Assembly: GCA_029266525.1 (NCBI GenBank)
Contig: JAQSWQ010000011.1
Span: forward strand, 1 to 62,242
Origin: Microvirga sp.
Lineage (GTDB): Bacteria; Pseudomonadota; Alphaproteobacteria; Rhizobiales; Beijerinckiaceae
Reading direction: 5' to 3'
DNA: 62,242 nt
How positions within the stretch are numbered: position 1 is the stretch's first letter; each line of letters starts with the position of its first letter. Positions 26,056-35,016 of the stretch are shown here, piece by piece. The translations under genes were made by a program, and so were the position numbers. The notes beneath the pieces are model-generated. The model saw only the letters and a list, made by a program, of their open reading frames with translations. It searched no databases and was not told where the DNA came from.

Positions 26056-26550
26056 ATGAAGCCCGTCCTTTTCGCCCTTCTTGCTTGCACCATCATCGCC
26101 ACGCCGGCTGCCGCGCAGGACTATTATGGCCCGCGCGCGATCGGCGGGTATGACGGCTACTACGACTACGACCGGCCGGTGCCGCCGCGGCCGGTGCCCG
26201 GCTACCAGGTCGGCACGACGCGCACCGTGGTCACGACCCGCAGAATCATCAGCGGGCCTTCGAGCTACGGCGGCTATGACGAGCCCGAGACGGTGGTCAC
26301 GACGCGCCGCGTCATCGCGCCCCGGCCGGTGATCGAGGACGATATCGACGTTACCGGCTCGGTCCTGCCGCCGCCCTCGCCCTACCGGCGGGTGGTCAAG
26401 GACGGACCCGTCGTGGCGCCCGGTTTCCGCCCGGCCGATGTCGTGGTGACCCGGCGTGTTGCGCCGGCCGCGCCGGTGATCATCGAGGAGCGAAGGGTCG
26501 AGACGATCCGGCGGGTGCTGCGCCCCGGCTCCGCTGAGTGGCTGGACTAG
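26056..26550 (+). CDS. Secreted repeat-rich protein, function unknown
   Basis: This 164 aa protein has a signal peptide (MKPVLFALLACTIIATPAAA) followed by a Tyr/Gly/Asp-rich stretch (DYYGPRAIGGYDGYYDYD). Imperfect repeats of the type TVVTTRRxI follow, at TRTVVTTRRIISG, ETVVTTRRVIAPRP, VVVTRRVAPAA and VETIRRVLRPG. The low-complexity Val/Thr/Arg composition suggests an extended beta-rich or surface-associated protein. GGAGG lies 6 bases before the ATG. Its neighbours are other small exported proteins. Confidence 0.75.
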   Translation: MKPVLFALLACTIIATPAAAQDYYGPRAIGGYDGYYDYDRPVPPRPVPGYQVGTTRTVVTTRRIISGPSSYGGYDEPETVVTTRRVIAPRPVIEDDIDVTGSVLPPPSPYRRVVKDGPVVAPGFRPADVVVTRRVAPAAPVIIEERRVETIRRVLRPGSAEWLD

Positions 26551-26696
26551 GTCCGCAGGTCGCCGAACGCGTGATCTTCGGCGAAGCGCAAAAGCGCAGA
26601 GCCGAGGGCGCTTGGCGGGAGCGCTCGAGGGCACAGGAGGTCCTCGGGTTGCACTGCGCGCGGCCGAGCATAACGGTTCAGCAAGGGGAGGCGGGG

Positions 26697-26888
26697 ATGG
26701 ACGAGGACCGGTTCAACATGTCGGTGCGCAAGTTTCTGAAGCAGGTCGGCGTGACCTCGCAGCGCGTGATCGAAGAGGCTGTGCGGTCCGGCCAGGTTCA
26801 GGGCGAGGTCCTGAAGGTGACGATGACGCTGAAGGGCAAGAACGCCCCGATCGAGCACGTCATCGAGGCCGAGATCGAGCTGCGATGA
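26697..26888 (+). CDS. DUF6494-family small protein
   Basis: This 63 aa cytoplasmic protein, MDEDRFNMSVRKFLKQVGVTS and onward, matches the short DUF6494 family: a helix with KFLKQVGVTSQRVIE, then AVRSGQV, and strands LKVTMTLKG and EHVIEAEIEL. Function is unknown. The ribosome site AAGGGGAGG precedes the ATG. The frame is open upstream but only the last part has family character. Confidence 0.83.
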   Translation: MDEDRFNMSVRKFLKQVGVTSQRVIEEAVRSGQVQGEVLKVTMTLKGKNAPIEHVIEAEIELR

Positions 26889-26917
26889 TGTGAGGGGCAG
26901 GACGGGGCGGGGCGTCC

Positions 26918-27691
26918 CTACGCAACGGCGGCTTGCAGTGCAGGAGATGCCTCGAGGACTTCTTGGACCTCGACCAGCATCGCGTCGGCGTGGGGGATCA
27001 GCTCGGCTTCCCGCCGCGTGATCGGCCCCCAGTGCTTGCGGATGTTGCGAAGACCAACGGCGCAGAATTCGGCGGCGAATGCGGGGCACTCCTTCGACAG
27101 CCGCTGGAACTCCTTGCCTGGTCCCGATCCAAAATTTTCGAGGCTCGCAGCCGAGCATCGAACGCCCTCGCGGAAGACCTCGACGAAGCCGGACGGCTTT
27201 GCGGAATACTGAGCGAACAGCGTCAGCATCAAAGGGCTCGCGCTGCGAGCGTTGAAGCTCGTCTGGAACAGACCCGCCTCCGCAGTTTCGGCGGTGGTGT
27301 TCGAGGCCGACCGGTCGCGGCCCTCGCAATGCTTTCCGGAGCTCTCGCGCATGCCGAGCCCGAGCAGCAGGACGAAGAGATGACGGAGCGTTTCTCGCCC
27401 CGACGCGTTGTTGCGCATGCCGAGCGCGGCGAATCTCTGAGCATACCAGGCGAGGGCGTCGCGGGAGCCGTCGCCGGTATCCGCCTTCGCCATCTCGATC
27501 GCGGCGGCGTCGCCGGCGGCGAGCTTGCCCAAGACGCGCGCGTAAACGAGCGCCATTCCCTTGATGTACCCGATCGGCGCGGCGCCGCGATCAGCCCAGC
27601 GATGGCGGGCGATCGCCGACCGGGCGGCGATCTGCAGGATAGGATCCAATATCGTCGCCACCGCAAACTTCTTTGAGTGCTCTGCTTGCAA
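26918..27691 (-). CDS. Hypothetical protein with lysozyme-like motifs
   Basis: This is a 257 aa protein with no clear signal peptide. Its centre reads GLGMRESSGKHCEGRD and, about 20 residues on, AEAGLFQTSFNA. The ES(S)G plus GLFQ pair resembles the catalytic Glu and GLMQ signature of lytic transglycosylases and phage or GH19/GH24-like muramidases. The rest is helical with several Cys (RCSAAS, KECPAFAAEFCAVG). The TTG start is weak, and a GTG ten codons in, with AAAGAAG before it, is an alternative. It is divergent from the SMP-30 gene. A peptidoglycan role is only an inference. Confidence 0.62.
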   Translation of the reverse strand: MQAEHSKKFAVATILDPILQIAARSAIARHRWADRGAAPIGYIKGMALVYARVLGKLAAGDAAAIEMAKADTGDGSRDALAWYAQRFAALGMRNNASGRETLRHLFVLLLGLGMRESSGKHCEGRDRSASNTTAETAEAGLFQTSFNARSASPLMLTLFAQYSAKPSGFVEVFREGVRCSAASLENFGSGPGKEFQRLSKECPAFAAEFCAVGLRNIRKHWGPITRREAELIPHADAMLVEVQEVLEASPALQAAVA

Positions 27692-27785
27692 AACCGAACG
27701 CTGCCGCGCGCCCGTGTGGCCGCGAATAGCAGTTGCAACGGATCATTGCATGGGGAAACTCCATTGCAAGGCAGGAGGAGCAATC

Positions 27786-28742
27786 ATGTTTGCGCGCACA
27801 TTTGGTCGCGGGACGCGGATGACGCACGCAGGCGTGGCGGCGTTTGCGCTAGTGGCCGGCGGCGCCGGCCCGGTCACGGCGCAGGCGTTATTCGAGAGCA
27901 GACAGCTGACGCCTGCCGGCGAATACACCTCCGGGATCGAGGGACCTGCGGTGGATGCGACGGGCGTCCTCTACGTGGTGAACTTCGAGAGGAAAGGCAC
28001 GATCGGGCGGCTGCCCGTCGGCGCCGCGCGATCCGAGCTCTTCGCCCGACTGCCCGAAGGCAGCATCGGCAACGGTATCCGCTTCGACCCCGAGGGCCGA
28101 ATGTATGTTGCCGACTTCAAGAAGCACAACGTGCTCGTCTTCGAGCGCGGGCAGAGCGCGGCGCGGGTCTATTTCCACTCCCCCCGGTTCAACCAGCCCA
28201 ACGATCTTGCGATAGCGGCCGACGGCACGCTGTATGCGACCGATCCGAGCTTTGCCCGGCGCACCGGCCAGATCTGGCGGATCACGCGCGGACCGGGCCG
28301 AGAGGGCCGCGGCGAGGTGATGTCGAGCGAACGGCGCATGGGCGTCACGAACGGTCTCGATCTCAGCCCGGACGGATTGACCCTCTATGTGAGCGAATCC
28401 AACACGCGCGAGGTGTGGGCCTATCGGCTCGAGGGGGCGAAGCTCGCCGCGCCGCGCCTCGTCAAGAAGTTTGGCGAGGGGGAGCTCGACGGTCTGCGTA
28501 CTGACGTCGACGGCAGGATCTTCGTGACGCGGCCGCCACAAGGGCGGGTCGCCGTGCTCACGCCAGACGGGACGCTCGTGCGCGAGGTTCAGCTGCGCGG
28601 AAAGTCGCCAACGAATCTCAGCTTCGGCGGGCCCGACGGCAAAACGGTCTTCGTCACGCAGGCTGACGGACGCTTCATCGAAGCCTTCTCCGTCGACCGC
28701 CCGGGCCGCGAGCCATGCCTGCAGGTCCGGGCGGCGTGCTAA
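27786..28742 (+). CDS. Secreted SMP-30/gluconolactonase-like beta-propeller protein
   Basis: This 318 aa protein has an export signal (about residues 10-33, HAGVAAFALVAGGAGPVTAQA) and a six-bladed SMP-30/Gluconolactonase-like propeller. Blade motifs include GIEGPAVDATGVLYVVNF, GIRFDPEGRMYVADF, QPNDLAIAADGTLYATD, GVTNGLDLSPDGLTLYVSES and LDGLRTDVDGRIFVTRP, containing the metal-binding Glu, Asn and Asp positions of the family. It is a likely periplasmic lactonase of unknown substrate. AGGAGG precedes the ATG with good spacing. Confidence 0.9.
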   Translation: MFARTFGRGTRMTHAGVAAFALVAGGAGPVTAQALFESRQLTPAGEYTSGIEGPAVDATGVLYVVNFERKGTIGRLPVGAARSELFARLPEGSIGNGIRFDPEGRMYVADFKKHNVLVFERGQSAARVYFHSPRFNQPNDLAIAADGTLYATDPSFARRTGQIWRITRGPGREGRGEVMSSERRMGVTNGLDLSPDGLTLYVSESNTREVWAYRLEGAKLAAPRLVKKFGEGELDGLRTDVDGRIFVTRPPQGRVAVLTPDGTLVREVQLRGKSPTNLSFGGPDGKTVFVTQADGRFIEAFSVDRPGREPCLQVRAAC

Positions 28743-28766
28743 ATCCGTGCCGACGGTCAACGGGCC

Positions 28767-29174
28767 TCAGAAGCGCCCGCCCATGCCCATGCCGCCGCTC
28801 GGCGTCACGCTCGGCCGCATCCGGCTGCCGAAGGGGTCGGGGCTGCTGCTTCCATAGGGATCGTCGATGTCGCCGCGGTCGATCTTGCGCGGCATCGGCA
28901 GCGTCTCGGAATAGCCGCGGCCGGGCGCGGGCTTCGGTGCCGCCCGCGCTGTGCCGGGGCGTTCGCCGGGCTTCGCATTCCCGCCGGGCGAGGTAGCCCC
29001 TTCGGCAGGCTTCTGCGCCTTGGGACGGGGCTTCGGCGCGGGCTTCTTGACCGGGCCGGATTCGCCTGTGCTGCCCTGGGAGATGCTCGGCGGAAGCGGC
29101 GTTTGGCCGGCCGCGTCGGTCGCGAGAAGCGCACCGGCAAGAGCGACGAAGAGCGCCGAACGGGGTAGGGTCAT
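28767..29174 (-). CDS. Secreted Pro/Lys-rich low-complexity protein
   Basis: This 135 aa protein has a signal peptide (MTLPRSALFVALAGALLATDAAG) and a disordered mature part rich in Pro, Lys and Gly (KKPAPKPRPKAQKPAEG), ending SGGMGMGGRF. SSPDPFGSRMRPS lies near the end. The frame stays open far upstream, antisense to the oxidoreductase, but the signal peptide defines the start. Function unknown; it may be an envelope-associated linker protein. Confidence 0.65.
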   Translation of the reverse strand: MTLPRSALFVALAGALLATDAAGQTPLPPSISQGSTGESGPVKKPAPKPRPKAQKPAEGATSPGGNAKPGERPGTARAAPKPAPGRGYSETLPMPRKIDRGDIDDPYGSSSPDPFGSRMRPSVTPSGGMGMGGRF

Positions 29175-29243
29175 CGCAAATCCTGTTGACTCCGCGCTCT
29201 CTAGCACAGGCGACCAGCCCGGCGACAATGGGGCAGCCTTCCG

Positions 29244-29260
29244 CCGAAAGCGGCTTTCGG
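29244..29260. other. Hairpin in the leader of the oxidoreductase gene
   Basis: CCGAAAG-CGG-CTTTCGG is a perfect 7 bp inverted repeat 13 bp upstream of the ATG of the oxidoreductase. It could mask the ribosome site or serve as an operator half; there is no other evidence. Confidence 0.35.
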
Positions 29261-29273
29261 GCATAACCGGACC

Positions 29274-31418
29274 ATGAATGCTCCCACGCGCATCGATCGC
29301 CGGCACTCGGTTTGTCCCCACGACTGCCCGTCCACCTGCGCGCTCGACATTGAGGTGATCGACGGGCGCGCCATCGGGCGGGTGCATGGCTCGCAGGACA
29401 ACAGCTACACGGCGGGCGTGATCTGCGCCAAGGTCGCGCGTTATGCCGAGCGCATCCACCATCCCGAGCGGCTCCTCTACCCCCTGAAGCGAATGGGACC
29501 GAAGGGCGCCGGACAATTCCGCCGCATTTCCTGGGAGGAGGCTCTCGAGCTCACGGCCGAGAAATTCCTCGACGCCGAGCGCCGAGAAGGCTCGGAGGCG
29601 GTCTGGCCCTATTACTATGCCGGCACCATGGGCCTCGTGATGCGCGACGGCATCAATCGGCTCCGCCATGCCAAGAAGTACTCCGGCGAGTTCACAACGA
29701 TCTGCACCAACATGGCCTGGACCGGCTGGATTGCCGGAACGGGGCGGCTCGCCGGCGCCGATCCGCGCGAAATGGCCAAGTCGGACTGCGTCGTGATCTG
29801 GGGCACGAACGCCGTCAACACGCAGGTCAACGTGATGACCCACGCGACTCGCGCGCGAAAGGAGCGCGGGGCGAAGATCATCGTCGTCGACATCTACGAC
29901 AACGCCACCATGCGCCAGGCCGACCTGGCGCTGCTCGTCAAGCCGGGCACCGACGGCGCGCTCGCCTGCGCCGTCATGCACGTGCTCTTCCGCGATCGTC
30001 TCGCCGATTGGGAGTACCTGGAGAAATACACCGACTGCCCGCGCGAGCTCGAGGCGCATCTCGCCACCCGCGACCCGGCCTGGGCCGCGGCGATCACGGG
30101 GCTCTCGGTCGAGGAGATCGAGGCCTTCGCCCGCCTCGTCGGCACGACGAAGCGCACCTTCTTCCGCCTCGGCTACGGCTTCGGACGCCAGCGCAACGGC
30201 GTCGTCAACATGCATGCGGCGTCCTGCATCGCGGCCGTCACCGGGGCCTGGCAATACGAGGGCGGCGGCGCCTTCCACAACAACGGCGCGATCTATCACT
30301 GGCGCAAGTCGCTGATCGAAGGGCTCGACTCGCGGAATCCCGCGGTGCGGCAGCTCGACCAGTCGCAGATCGGCCGTGTGCTCACCGGCGATGCCGAGGC
30401 GCTCCTGGACGGCCCGCCGGTGACTGCGATGCTGATCCAGAACACGAACCCTGTCTCGGTCGCGCCGGAGCAGGACAAGGTGAAGGCCGGATTCGCGCGC
30501 GAGGACCTGTTCGTCTGCGTGCACGAGCAGTTCATGACCGAGACGGCGCTGATGGCCGACGTCGTGATCCCGGCGACGATGTTCATGGAGCATGACGACC
30601 TCTATCAGGGCGGCGGACATCAACACGTTATGCTCGGGCCGAAGCTGATCGGGCCGCCGGGCGAGTGTCGCTCCAACCACGAGGTCATCTGCGCGCTAGC
30701 GGAACGTGTCGGGGCCGAGCATCCGGGGTTCCGCATGAGCCCGCGCGAGATCATCGACTGGACGCTGCGCGAGTCCGGCTGGGGCACGCTCGAAGACCTC
30801 GAGGCCAGGAAGTTCCTCGACGTGCAGCCGCCTTTCCGCGAGGCGCATTACCTCGATGGCTTCGCCTACCCCGACAAGAAGTTCCGCTTCAAGCCGGACT
30901 GGACGAAGGTGCGGGCGCCGAACGCGGGCGCGATGGGTCCTTGGCAGAGCATGCCGGCGCTGCCCGACTACTGGCCGGCGATCGAGGAGGCGACAGATGA
31001 ACAGCCCTTCCGGCTCGCTACGAGCCCGGCGCGGCAGTTCCTGAACTCGAGCTTCAACGAGACGCCGACCTCGCTCGCCAAGGAACGGCGGCCAGAGGTG
31101 ATGATCCATCCCGACGACGCGGTGGTCCTCGGCGTGGAGCAGGGGGACTGGGTGCGCCTCTCAAACCGGCGCGGCGCGGTGCTGATCCGCGCGCGCCTCT
31201 TCAAGGGTGTGCGCCGGGGCGTGCTGATCGCGGAATCGATCTGGCCGAACGCGTATTTCCCGGATGGGCGCGGCATCAACACGCTCACCGGGGCCGACCA
31301 GGTTGCGCCTTTCGGCGGCGCCGCCTTCCACGACAACCGGGTGGCGCTGGAGAGGGTGGGCCCCGAACTCCCGGGCGAAGTCACGCCCGCAGAACGACGC
31401 GAGCTCGCGCTCGTCTGA
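29274..31418 (+). CDS. Molybdopterin oxidoreductase, DMSO reductase family
   Basis: This 714 aa enzyme has the N-terminal [4Fe-4S] motif CPHDCPSTC with the fourth Cys in GVICAK, the bis-MGD-binding core (ICTNMAWTGW, whose Cys may ligate Mo; VVIWGTNAVNTQVN; FRLGYGFGRQRNG) and the C-terminal dinucleotide-binding domain (MIHPDDAVVLGVEQGDWVRLSNRRG). There is no Tat signal, so it should be cytoplasmic. No membrane or electron-transfer subunit gene is adjacent, and the substrate is unknown. It resembles orphan oxidoreductases of the thiosulfate/formate-dehydrogenase-like group common in Hyphomicrobiales. Confidence 0.92.
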   Translation: MNAPTRIDRRHSVCPHDCPSTCALDIEVIDGRAIGRVHGSQDNSYTAGVICAKVARYAERIHHPERLLYPLKRMGPKGAGQFRRISWEEALELTAEKFLDAERREGSEAVWPYYYAGTMGLVMRDGINRLRHAKKYSGEFTTICTNMAWTGWIAGTGRLAGADPREMAKSDCVVIWGTNAVNTQVNVMTHATRARKERGAKIIVVDIYDNATMRQADLALLVKPGTDGALACAVMHVLFRDRLADWEYLEKYTDCPRELEAHLATRDPAWAAAITGLSVEEIEAFARLVGTTKRTFFRLGYGFGRQRNGVVNMHAASCIAAVTGAWQYEGGGAFHNNGAIYHWRKSLIEGLDSRNPAVRQLDQSQIGRVLTGDAEALLDGPPVTAMLIQNTNPVSVAPEQDKVKAGFAREDLFVCVHEQFMTETALMADVVIPATMFMEHDDLYQGGGHQHVMLGPKLIGPPGECRSNHEVICALAERVGAEHPGFRMSPREIIDWTLRESGWGTLEDLEARKFLDVQPPFREAHYLDGFAYPDKKFRFKPDWTKVRAPNAGAMGPWQSMPALPDYWPAIEEATDEQPFRLATSPARQFLNSSFNETPTSLAKERRPEVMIHPDDAVVLGVEQGDWVRLSNRRGAVLIRARLFKGVRRGVLIAESIWPNAYFPDGRGINTLTGADQVAPFGGAAFHDNRVALERVGPELPGEVTPAERRELALV

Positions 31419-31515
31419 TCATGTCAGCAAGTCGTGGAATGCCGGCCTGGCGCGGGCGTCCCAATCAAATCGCGCTGTGCGGGTCGGGGTGGCGGACACT
31501 CCCGACCATGACCCC

Positions 31516-32184
31516 TCAGCCTTTGCTGCAAGCAGCGCTGGGCGAAACCAGCGCCGCCTTCTCGTCCCAATCCGCGTCCAGCTCCACACGACCGTCCTGC
31601 AGCCGCACGCGGCCGCTTGCCACGAGCCTCAGGGCGAGGGGATAGAGCACGTGCTCCTGGCGCAGCACGCGCGCGGACAATGTGTCTTCCGTGTCGCCCG
31701 GCAGCACCGGCACCGCGGCCTGCGCGATGATCGGACCGGAGTCGAGCTCGGGCACGACGTAGTGCACGCTGCAGCCGTGGATGCGCATGCCGGCTTCGAG
31801 CGCGCGACGGTGGGTGTGCAGGCCCTTGAAAAGAGGCAGAAGCGACGGGTGGATGTTGATCATCCGAGCCTGCCAACGCTCGATCAACCAAGGAGTCAGC
31901 ATGCGCATGAAACCCGCAAGACACAGGATGTCGGGCTCATGTCGCGCGAGCGCCGCGTCGAAGTCGCGCTCGAAGGTTTCGCGGTCCGGGTAGGCCTTGT
32001 GGTCGATGCAATGGACGGCGACGCCGGCGTCGCGGGCCCGCGCAAGGCCTGTCGCTTCCGGCCGGTTGGACAGCACGCCGACGATCTCGGCTGGGTAGTC
32101 CGGATCGCGAGCGGCCTCGATCAGCGAGAGCATGTTCGAGCCGCGCCCGGAGATCAGGATCGCGACCCGGCGCTTCCTTGGCAT
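31516..32184 (-). CDS. purN: Phosphoribosylglycinamide formyltransferase
   Basis: This 222 aa enzyme transfers a formyl group from 10-formyl-THF to GAR in purine synthesis. VAILISGRGSNM is the substrate loop, LCLAGFMRMLTPW and INIHPSLLPLFKG carry the catalytic Asn-His pair, and VPELDSGPIIAQ holds the catalytic Asp. It starts inside the stop codon of purM (TGATG overlap), so the two genes are translationally coupled. Confidence 0.97.
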   Translation of the reverse strand: MPRKRRVAILISGRGSNMLSLIEAARDPDYPAEIVGVLSNRPEATGLARARDAGVAVHCIDHKAYPDRETFERDFDAALARHEPDILCLAGFMRMLTPWLIERWQARMINIHPSLLPLFKGLHTHRRALEAGMRIHGCSVHYVVPELDSGPIIAQAAVPVLPGDTEDTLSARVLRQEHVLYPLALRLVASGRVRLQDGRVELDADWDEKAALVSPSAACSKG

Positions 32185-33254
32185 CAGAGCCTCAGGGCGC
32201 CGCTCGAGCGGACGCGCTCACCGTCCGGGGCCGCGATCACCTCGCCGAGGGCGAAAGGGCATTCTCCCGCGTGGCGCAGGACGTCGGCGACCCTGTCCGC
32301 CATGTCCGCTCCGGCGATGACGATCATGCCGACGCCGCAGTTGAACGTGCGCAGTAGCTCGCTTTCCACCACGCCGCCGGCGGTCGCAAGCCAGCCGAAG
32401 ACCGGCGGCACCTCGATCGCCGGAAGCTCGAGCTGCACGCCGATACCCGCTGGCAGCACGCGCGGGATGTTGTCCGGGAATCCACCGCCCGTAATGTGGA
32501 CGAGGCCCTTGATGCCGTTGCTTGCTTTCAGTGCCGAAAGCAGTGGCTTCACGTAAATGCGCGTCGGCTCGAGCAGCGCCTGTCCGAGCGCGCGGTCGGG
32601 CGCGAAGGGGGCCGGCGCCTGCCAGCCGAGCCCGCTCGCCTCGACGATCCGGCGCACGAGCGAGAAGCCGTTCGAATGCACGCCGGAGGAGGGCAGCCCC
32701 AGCAACACGTCACCGGTCACGATATCCGGCCGCGGCAGAAGGGTGCCTCGTTCGGCCGCGCCGACGGCAAAGCCGGCAAGGTCGTAGTCGCCGGCCGCAT
32801 AGAGCCCCGGCATCTCGGCCGTCTCGCCCCCGATCAGCGCACACCCGGCGATGCGGCAGCCTTCGGCGATGCCGCGCACCACCGCCACGCCGACTTCCGG
32901 CGCGAGCTTCCCGGTCGCGAAATAGTCGAGGAAAAAGAGCGGCTCGGCACCCTGCACGACGATGTCGTTGACGCACATCGCCACGAGATCGATGCCGATC
33001 GTCTCGTGGAGCCCGGTCTCGATCGCGATCTTGACTTTCGTGCCTACGCCATCGTTCGCGGCGACGAGGATGGGGTCTCGGAATCCCGCGGCCTTGAGGT
33101 CGAACAGCCCGCCGAAGCCTCCAATCTCCGCATCGGCGCCCGGCCGGCGGGTCGCGCGCACGAGCGGCTTGATCGCTTCGACCATGGCGTTTCCGGCGTC
33201 GATGTCGACGCCCGCCGCGGCGTAGGTGAGCGAATTCACGGCCTTTTGGCTCAT
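32184..33254 (-). CDS. purM: Phosphoribosylformylglycinamidine cyclo-ligase
   Basis: This 356 aa enzyme makes AIR from FGAM in purine synthesis. [12 protein letters not shown] is the N-terminal PurM signature, [16 protein letters not shown] and [20 protein letters not shown] build the ATP site, and [11 protein letters not shown] is the conserved loop. [17 protein letters not shown] follows in the C-terminal domain. It is divergent from the phosphatidyltransferase gene across about 100 bp, the usual alphaproteobacterial order. Confidence 0.98.
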   Translation of the reverse strand: MSQKAVNSLTYAAAGVDIDAGNAMVEAIKPLVRATRRPGADAEIGGFGGLFDLKAAGFRDPILVAANDGVGTKVKIAIETGLHETIGIDLVAMCVNDIVVQGAEPLFFLDYFATGKLAPEVGVAVVRGIAEGCRIAGCALIGGETAEMPGLYAAGDYDLAGFAVGAAERGTLLPRPDIVTGDVLLGLPSSGVHSNGFSLVRRIVEASGLGWQAPAPFAPDRALGQALLEPTRIYVKPLLSALKASNGIKGLVHITGGGFPDNIPRVLPAGIGVQLELPAIEVPPVFGWLATAGGVVESELLRTFNCGVGMIVIAGADMADRVADVLRHAGECPFALGEVIAAPDGERVRSSGALRL

Positions 33255-33358
33255 CGCGAGCGGGACTAAGGGCGAAGCGGAGCCGGCGCAAGCGCGTCGC
33301 CTCCGCTCTCGCAGTTTTCCTGCCGGGAACTTAGAGTCGGGCGAGCGCGCGCAAAACC

Positions 33359-33889
33359 ATGACCATCCCGAACCTCATCACCATCGCCCGGCTCCTCATG
33401 GTGCCCGTCGTGATCGTCATGATCATGCAGGGCGAATGGGGGTGGGCCTTCCTGCTCTTCCTGGCGGCGGGCGTGTCCGACGGCGTCGACGGCTATCTCG
33501 CGCGCAAGCTCGACATGCGCACCGAGTTCGGCGCCTATATCGACCCGCTCGCCGACAAGGCGCTCCTGGTCTCGATCTACGTGACGTTGCCGGTCATCGG
33601 GGTTCTGCCGGGGTGGCTCGCCATCGTTATCGTGTCGCGCGACCTCATGATCATCTCGGCGATCATGGTCTCCTGGCTCATGGGCCGGCCCGTCGCGATC
33701 AAGCCGCTCGCCATCAGCAAGCTCAACACTGCACTGCAGATCGCCTTCGCCGCCCTTATCCTCGGTAAGAAGGCCTTCGGCTTGGAGCTCAACGCCTTTG
33801 ATACGGCTGCGATGTGGATCGTCGTCGCCTTGACCGTGACCTCCGTCGCCGCCTATCTCGGCAAGTGGCTTCGCCACATGGCGGCCTGA
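33359..33889 (+). CDS. CDP-alcohol phosphatidyltransferase (PgsA-like)
   Basis: This 176 aa inner-membrane enzyme has the CDP-alcohol phosphotransferase motif [20 protein letters not shown] then DPLAD, which binds metal and the CDP head. It begins [12 protein letters not shown], typical of PgsA-type enzymes that make phosphatidylglycerolphosphate, and has about five membrane helices. The acceptor alcohol cannot be read directly; a second pgsA elsewhere would argue for cardiolipin or another lipid. It heads the PerM-hdaA run. Confidence 0.9.
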   Translation: MTIPNLITIARLLMVPVVIVMIMQGEWGWAFLLFLAAGVSDGVDGYLARKLDMRTEFGAYIDPLADKALLVSIYVTLPVIGVLPGWLAIVIVSRDLMIISAIMVSWLMGRPVAIKPLAISKLNTALQIAFAALILGKKAFGLELNAFDTAAMWIVVALTVTSVAAYLGKWLRHMAA

Positions 33890-33906
33890 GCACGGGGGCA
33901 CGGCCG

Positions 33907-35016
33907 ATGGTGACCCAGAGGCAGGTCGCGTTCTGGCTCAGCGCGCTGGTCGTCACCGTGCTCGCGCTCTACGTCTTGCGCGACATCCTCCTGCCCTTCG
34001 TCGCCGGGCTGGCGCTCGCCTATCTTCTCGACCCGATCGCCGATCGGCTCGAGAGGACCGGCATCGGGCGCCTCGGAGCGACGCTCCTGATCCTGGTGAT
34101 CTTCGTACTGCTCTTCATCCTGGCGCTGGTGCTGGTCGTGCCGCTCCTTTTCCACCAGCTGGAGGCCTTTATTGCGCGGCTGCCCCAATACGTGGCTCGA
34201 CTGCAGGCGCTTGCGGTCGAGCGCGGCGGGGCGCTGTTCGAGCGTTTCGGCGGCCCGGAGTCGCTCGCGCAGATGCAGTCCTCGGTGGGCGACCTCCTGA
34301 AGCAGGCGACCGCCTGGGCAGCCGGCTTTCTACGCGGGCTTTGGTCGGGCGGGCAGGCGATCATCAGCGTTTTCGCTCTGATGGTGGTGACGCCGGTCGT
34401 CGCCTTCTACCTGCTCATCGACTGGGACCGCATGATCGCCGCTGTCGATGGCTGGGTGCCTCTGCGCCATCGCGAGACGGTGCGGCTCCTCGCCCGCGAC
34501 GTCAACCGCGCGATCGCGGGCTTCATCCGCGGCCAAGCGCTCGTGTGCCTCATCCTCGGGACCATCTACGCGGTCGGGCTTACCGCGATCGGGCTGAACT
34601 TCGGCGCTCTGATCGGCCTGACCGCCGGGCTCCTCAGCTTCATTCCCTATGTCGGCTCGCTCACCGGGCTGATCCTGTCGGTGGGCGTCGCCGTGGTGCA
34701 GTTCTGGCCCGACTGGACCTGGATCCTCGCGACGTTAGGCGTGTTCGTGCTCGGGCAGTTCATCGAGGGCAACATCCTGTCGCCGAAGCTCGTCGGCGCG
34801 TCGGTCGGGCTGCATCCGGTCTGGCTGATGTTCGCGCTCTTCGCTTTCGGCTCGCTTTTCGGCTTCGTCGGCCTCCTGCTCGCCGTGCCGCTTGCAGCCG
34901 CCGTCGGCGTGCTCGCCCGCTTCGGCCTTCAGCAATATCTCGGCAGCAACCTTTATCATGGGGGCGCGCCGGCGCCCGGTCCTGCGCCGGTCTTTCCTTC
35001 CAGCCCCGATGCCTGA
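33907..35016 (+). CDS. AI-2E/PerM family membrane transporter
   Basis: This 369 aa protein with about eight helices starts with the typical paired helices (LSALVVTVLALYVLRDILLPF, LALAYLLDPIADRLE). A long amphipathic stretch (about residues 75-130) and the family core LGTIYAVGLTAIGLNFGALIGL, SFIPYVGSLTGLIL and LGQFIEGNILSPKLVG follow. Family members include AI-2 exporters, Na+/H+ antiporters and proteins of unknown transport, so no substrate is given. It overlaps the start of hdaA by 8 bp. Confidence 0.92.
   Translation: MVTQRQVAFWLSALVVTVLALYVLRDILLPFVAGLALAYLLDPIADRLERTGIGRLGATLLILVIFVLLFILALVLVVPLLFHQLEAFIARLPQYVARLQALAVERGGALFERFGGPESLAQMQSSVGDLLKQATAWAAGFLRGLWSGGQAIISVFALMVVTPVVAFYLLIDWDRMIAAVDGWVPLRHRETVRLLARDVNRAIAGFIRGQALVCLILGTIYAVGLTAIGLNFGALIGLTAGLLSFIPYVGSLTGLILSVGVAVVQFWPDWTWILATLGVFVLGQFIEGNILSPKLVGASVGLHPVWLMFALFAFGSLFGFVGLLLAVPLAAAVGVLARFGLQQYLGSNLYHGGAPAPGPAPVFPSSPDA

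Noticed and set aside
29175-30680. A long N-terminal extension of the Pro/Lys-rich secreted protein, antisense to the molybdopterin oxidoreductase
   Set aside because: The extension has shadow composition, and the internal MTLPRSALFVALAGALL signal peptide is a natural start.
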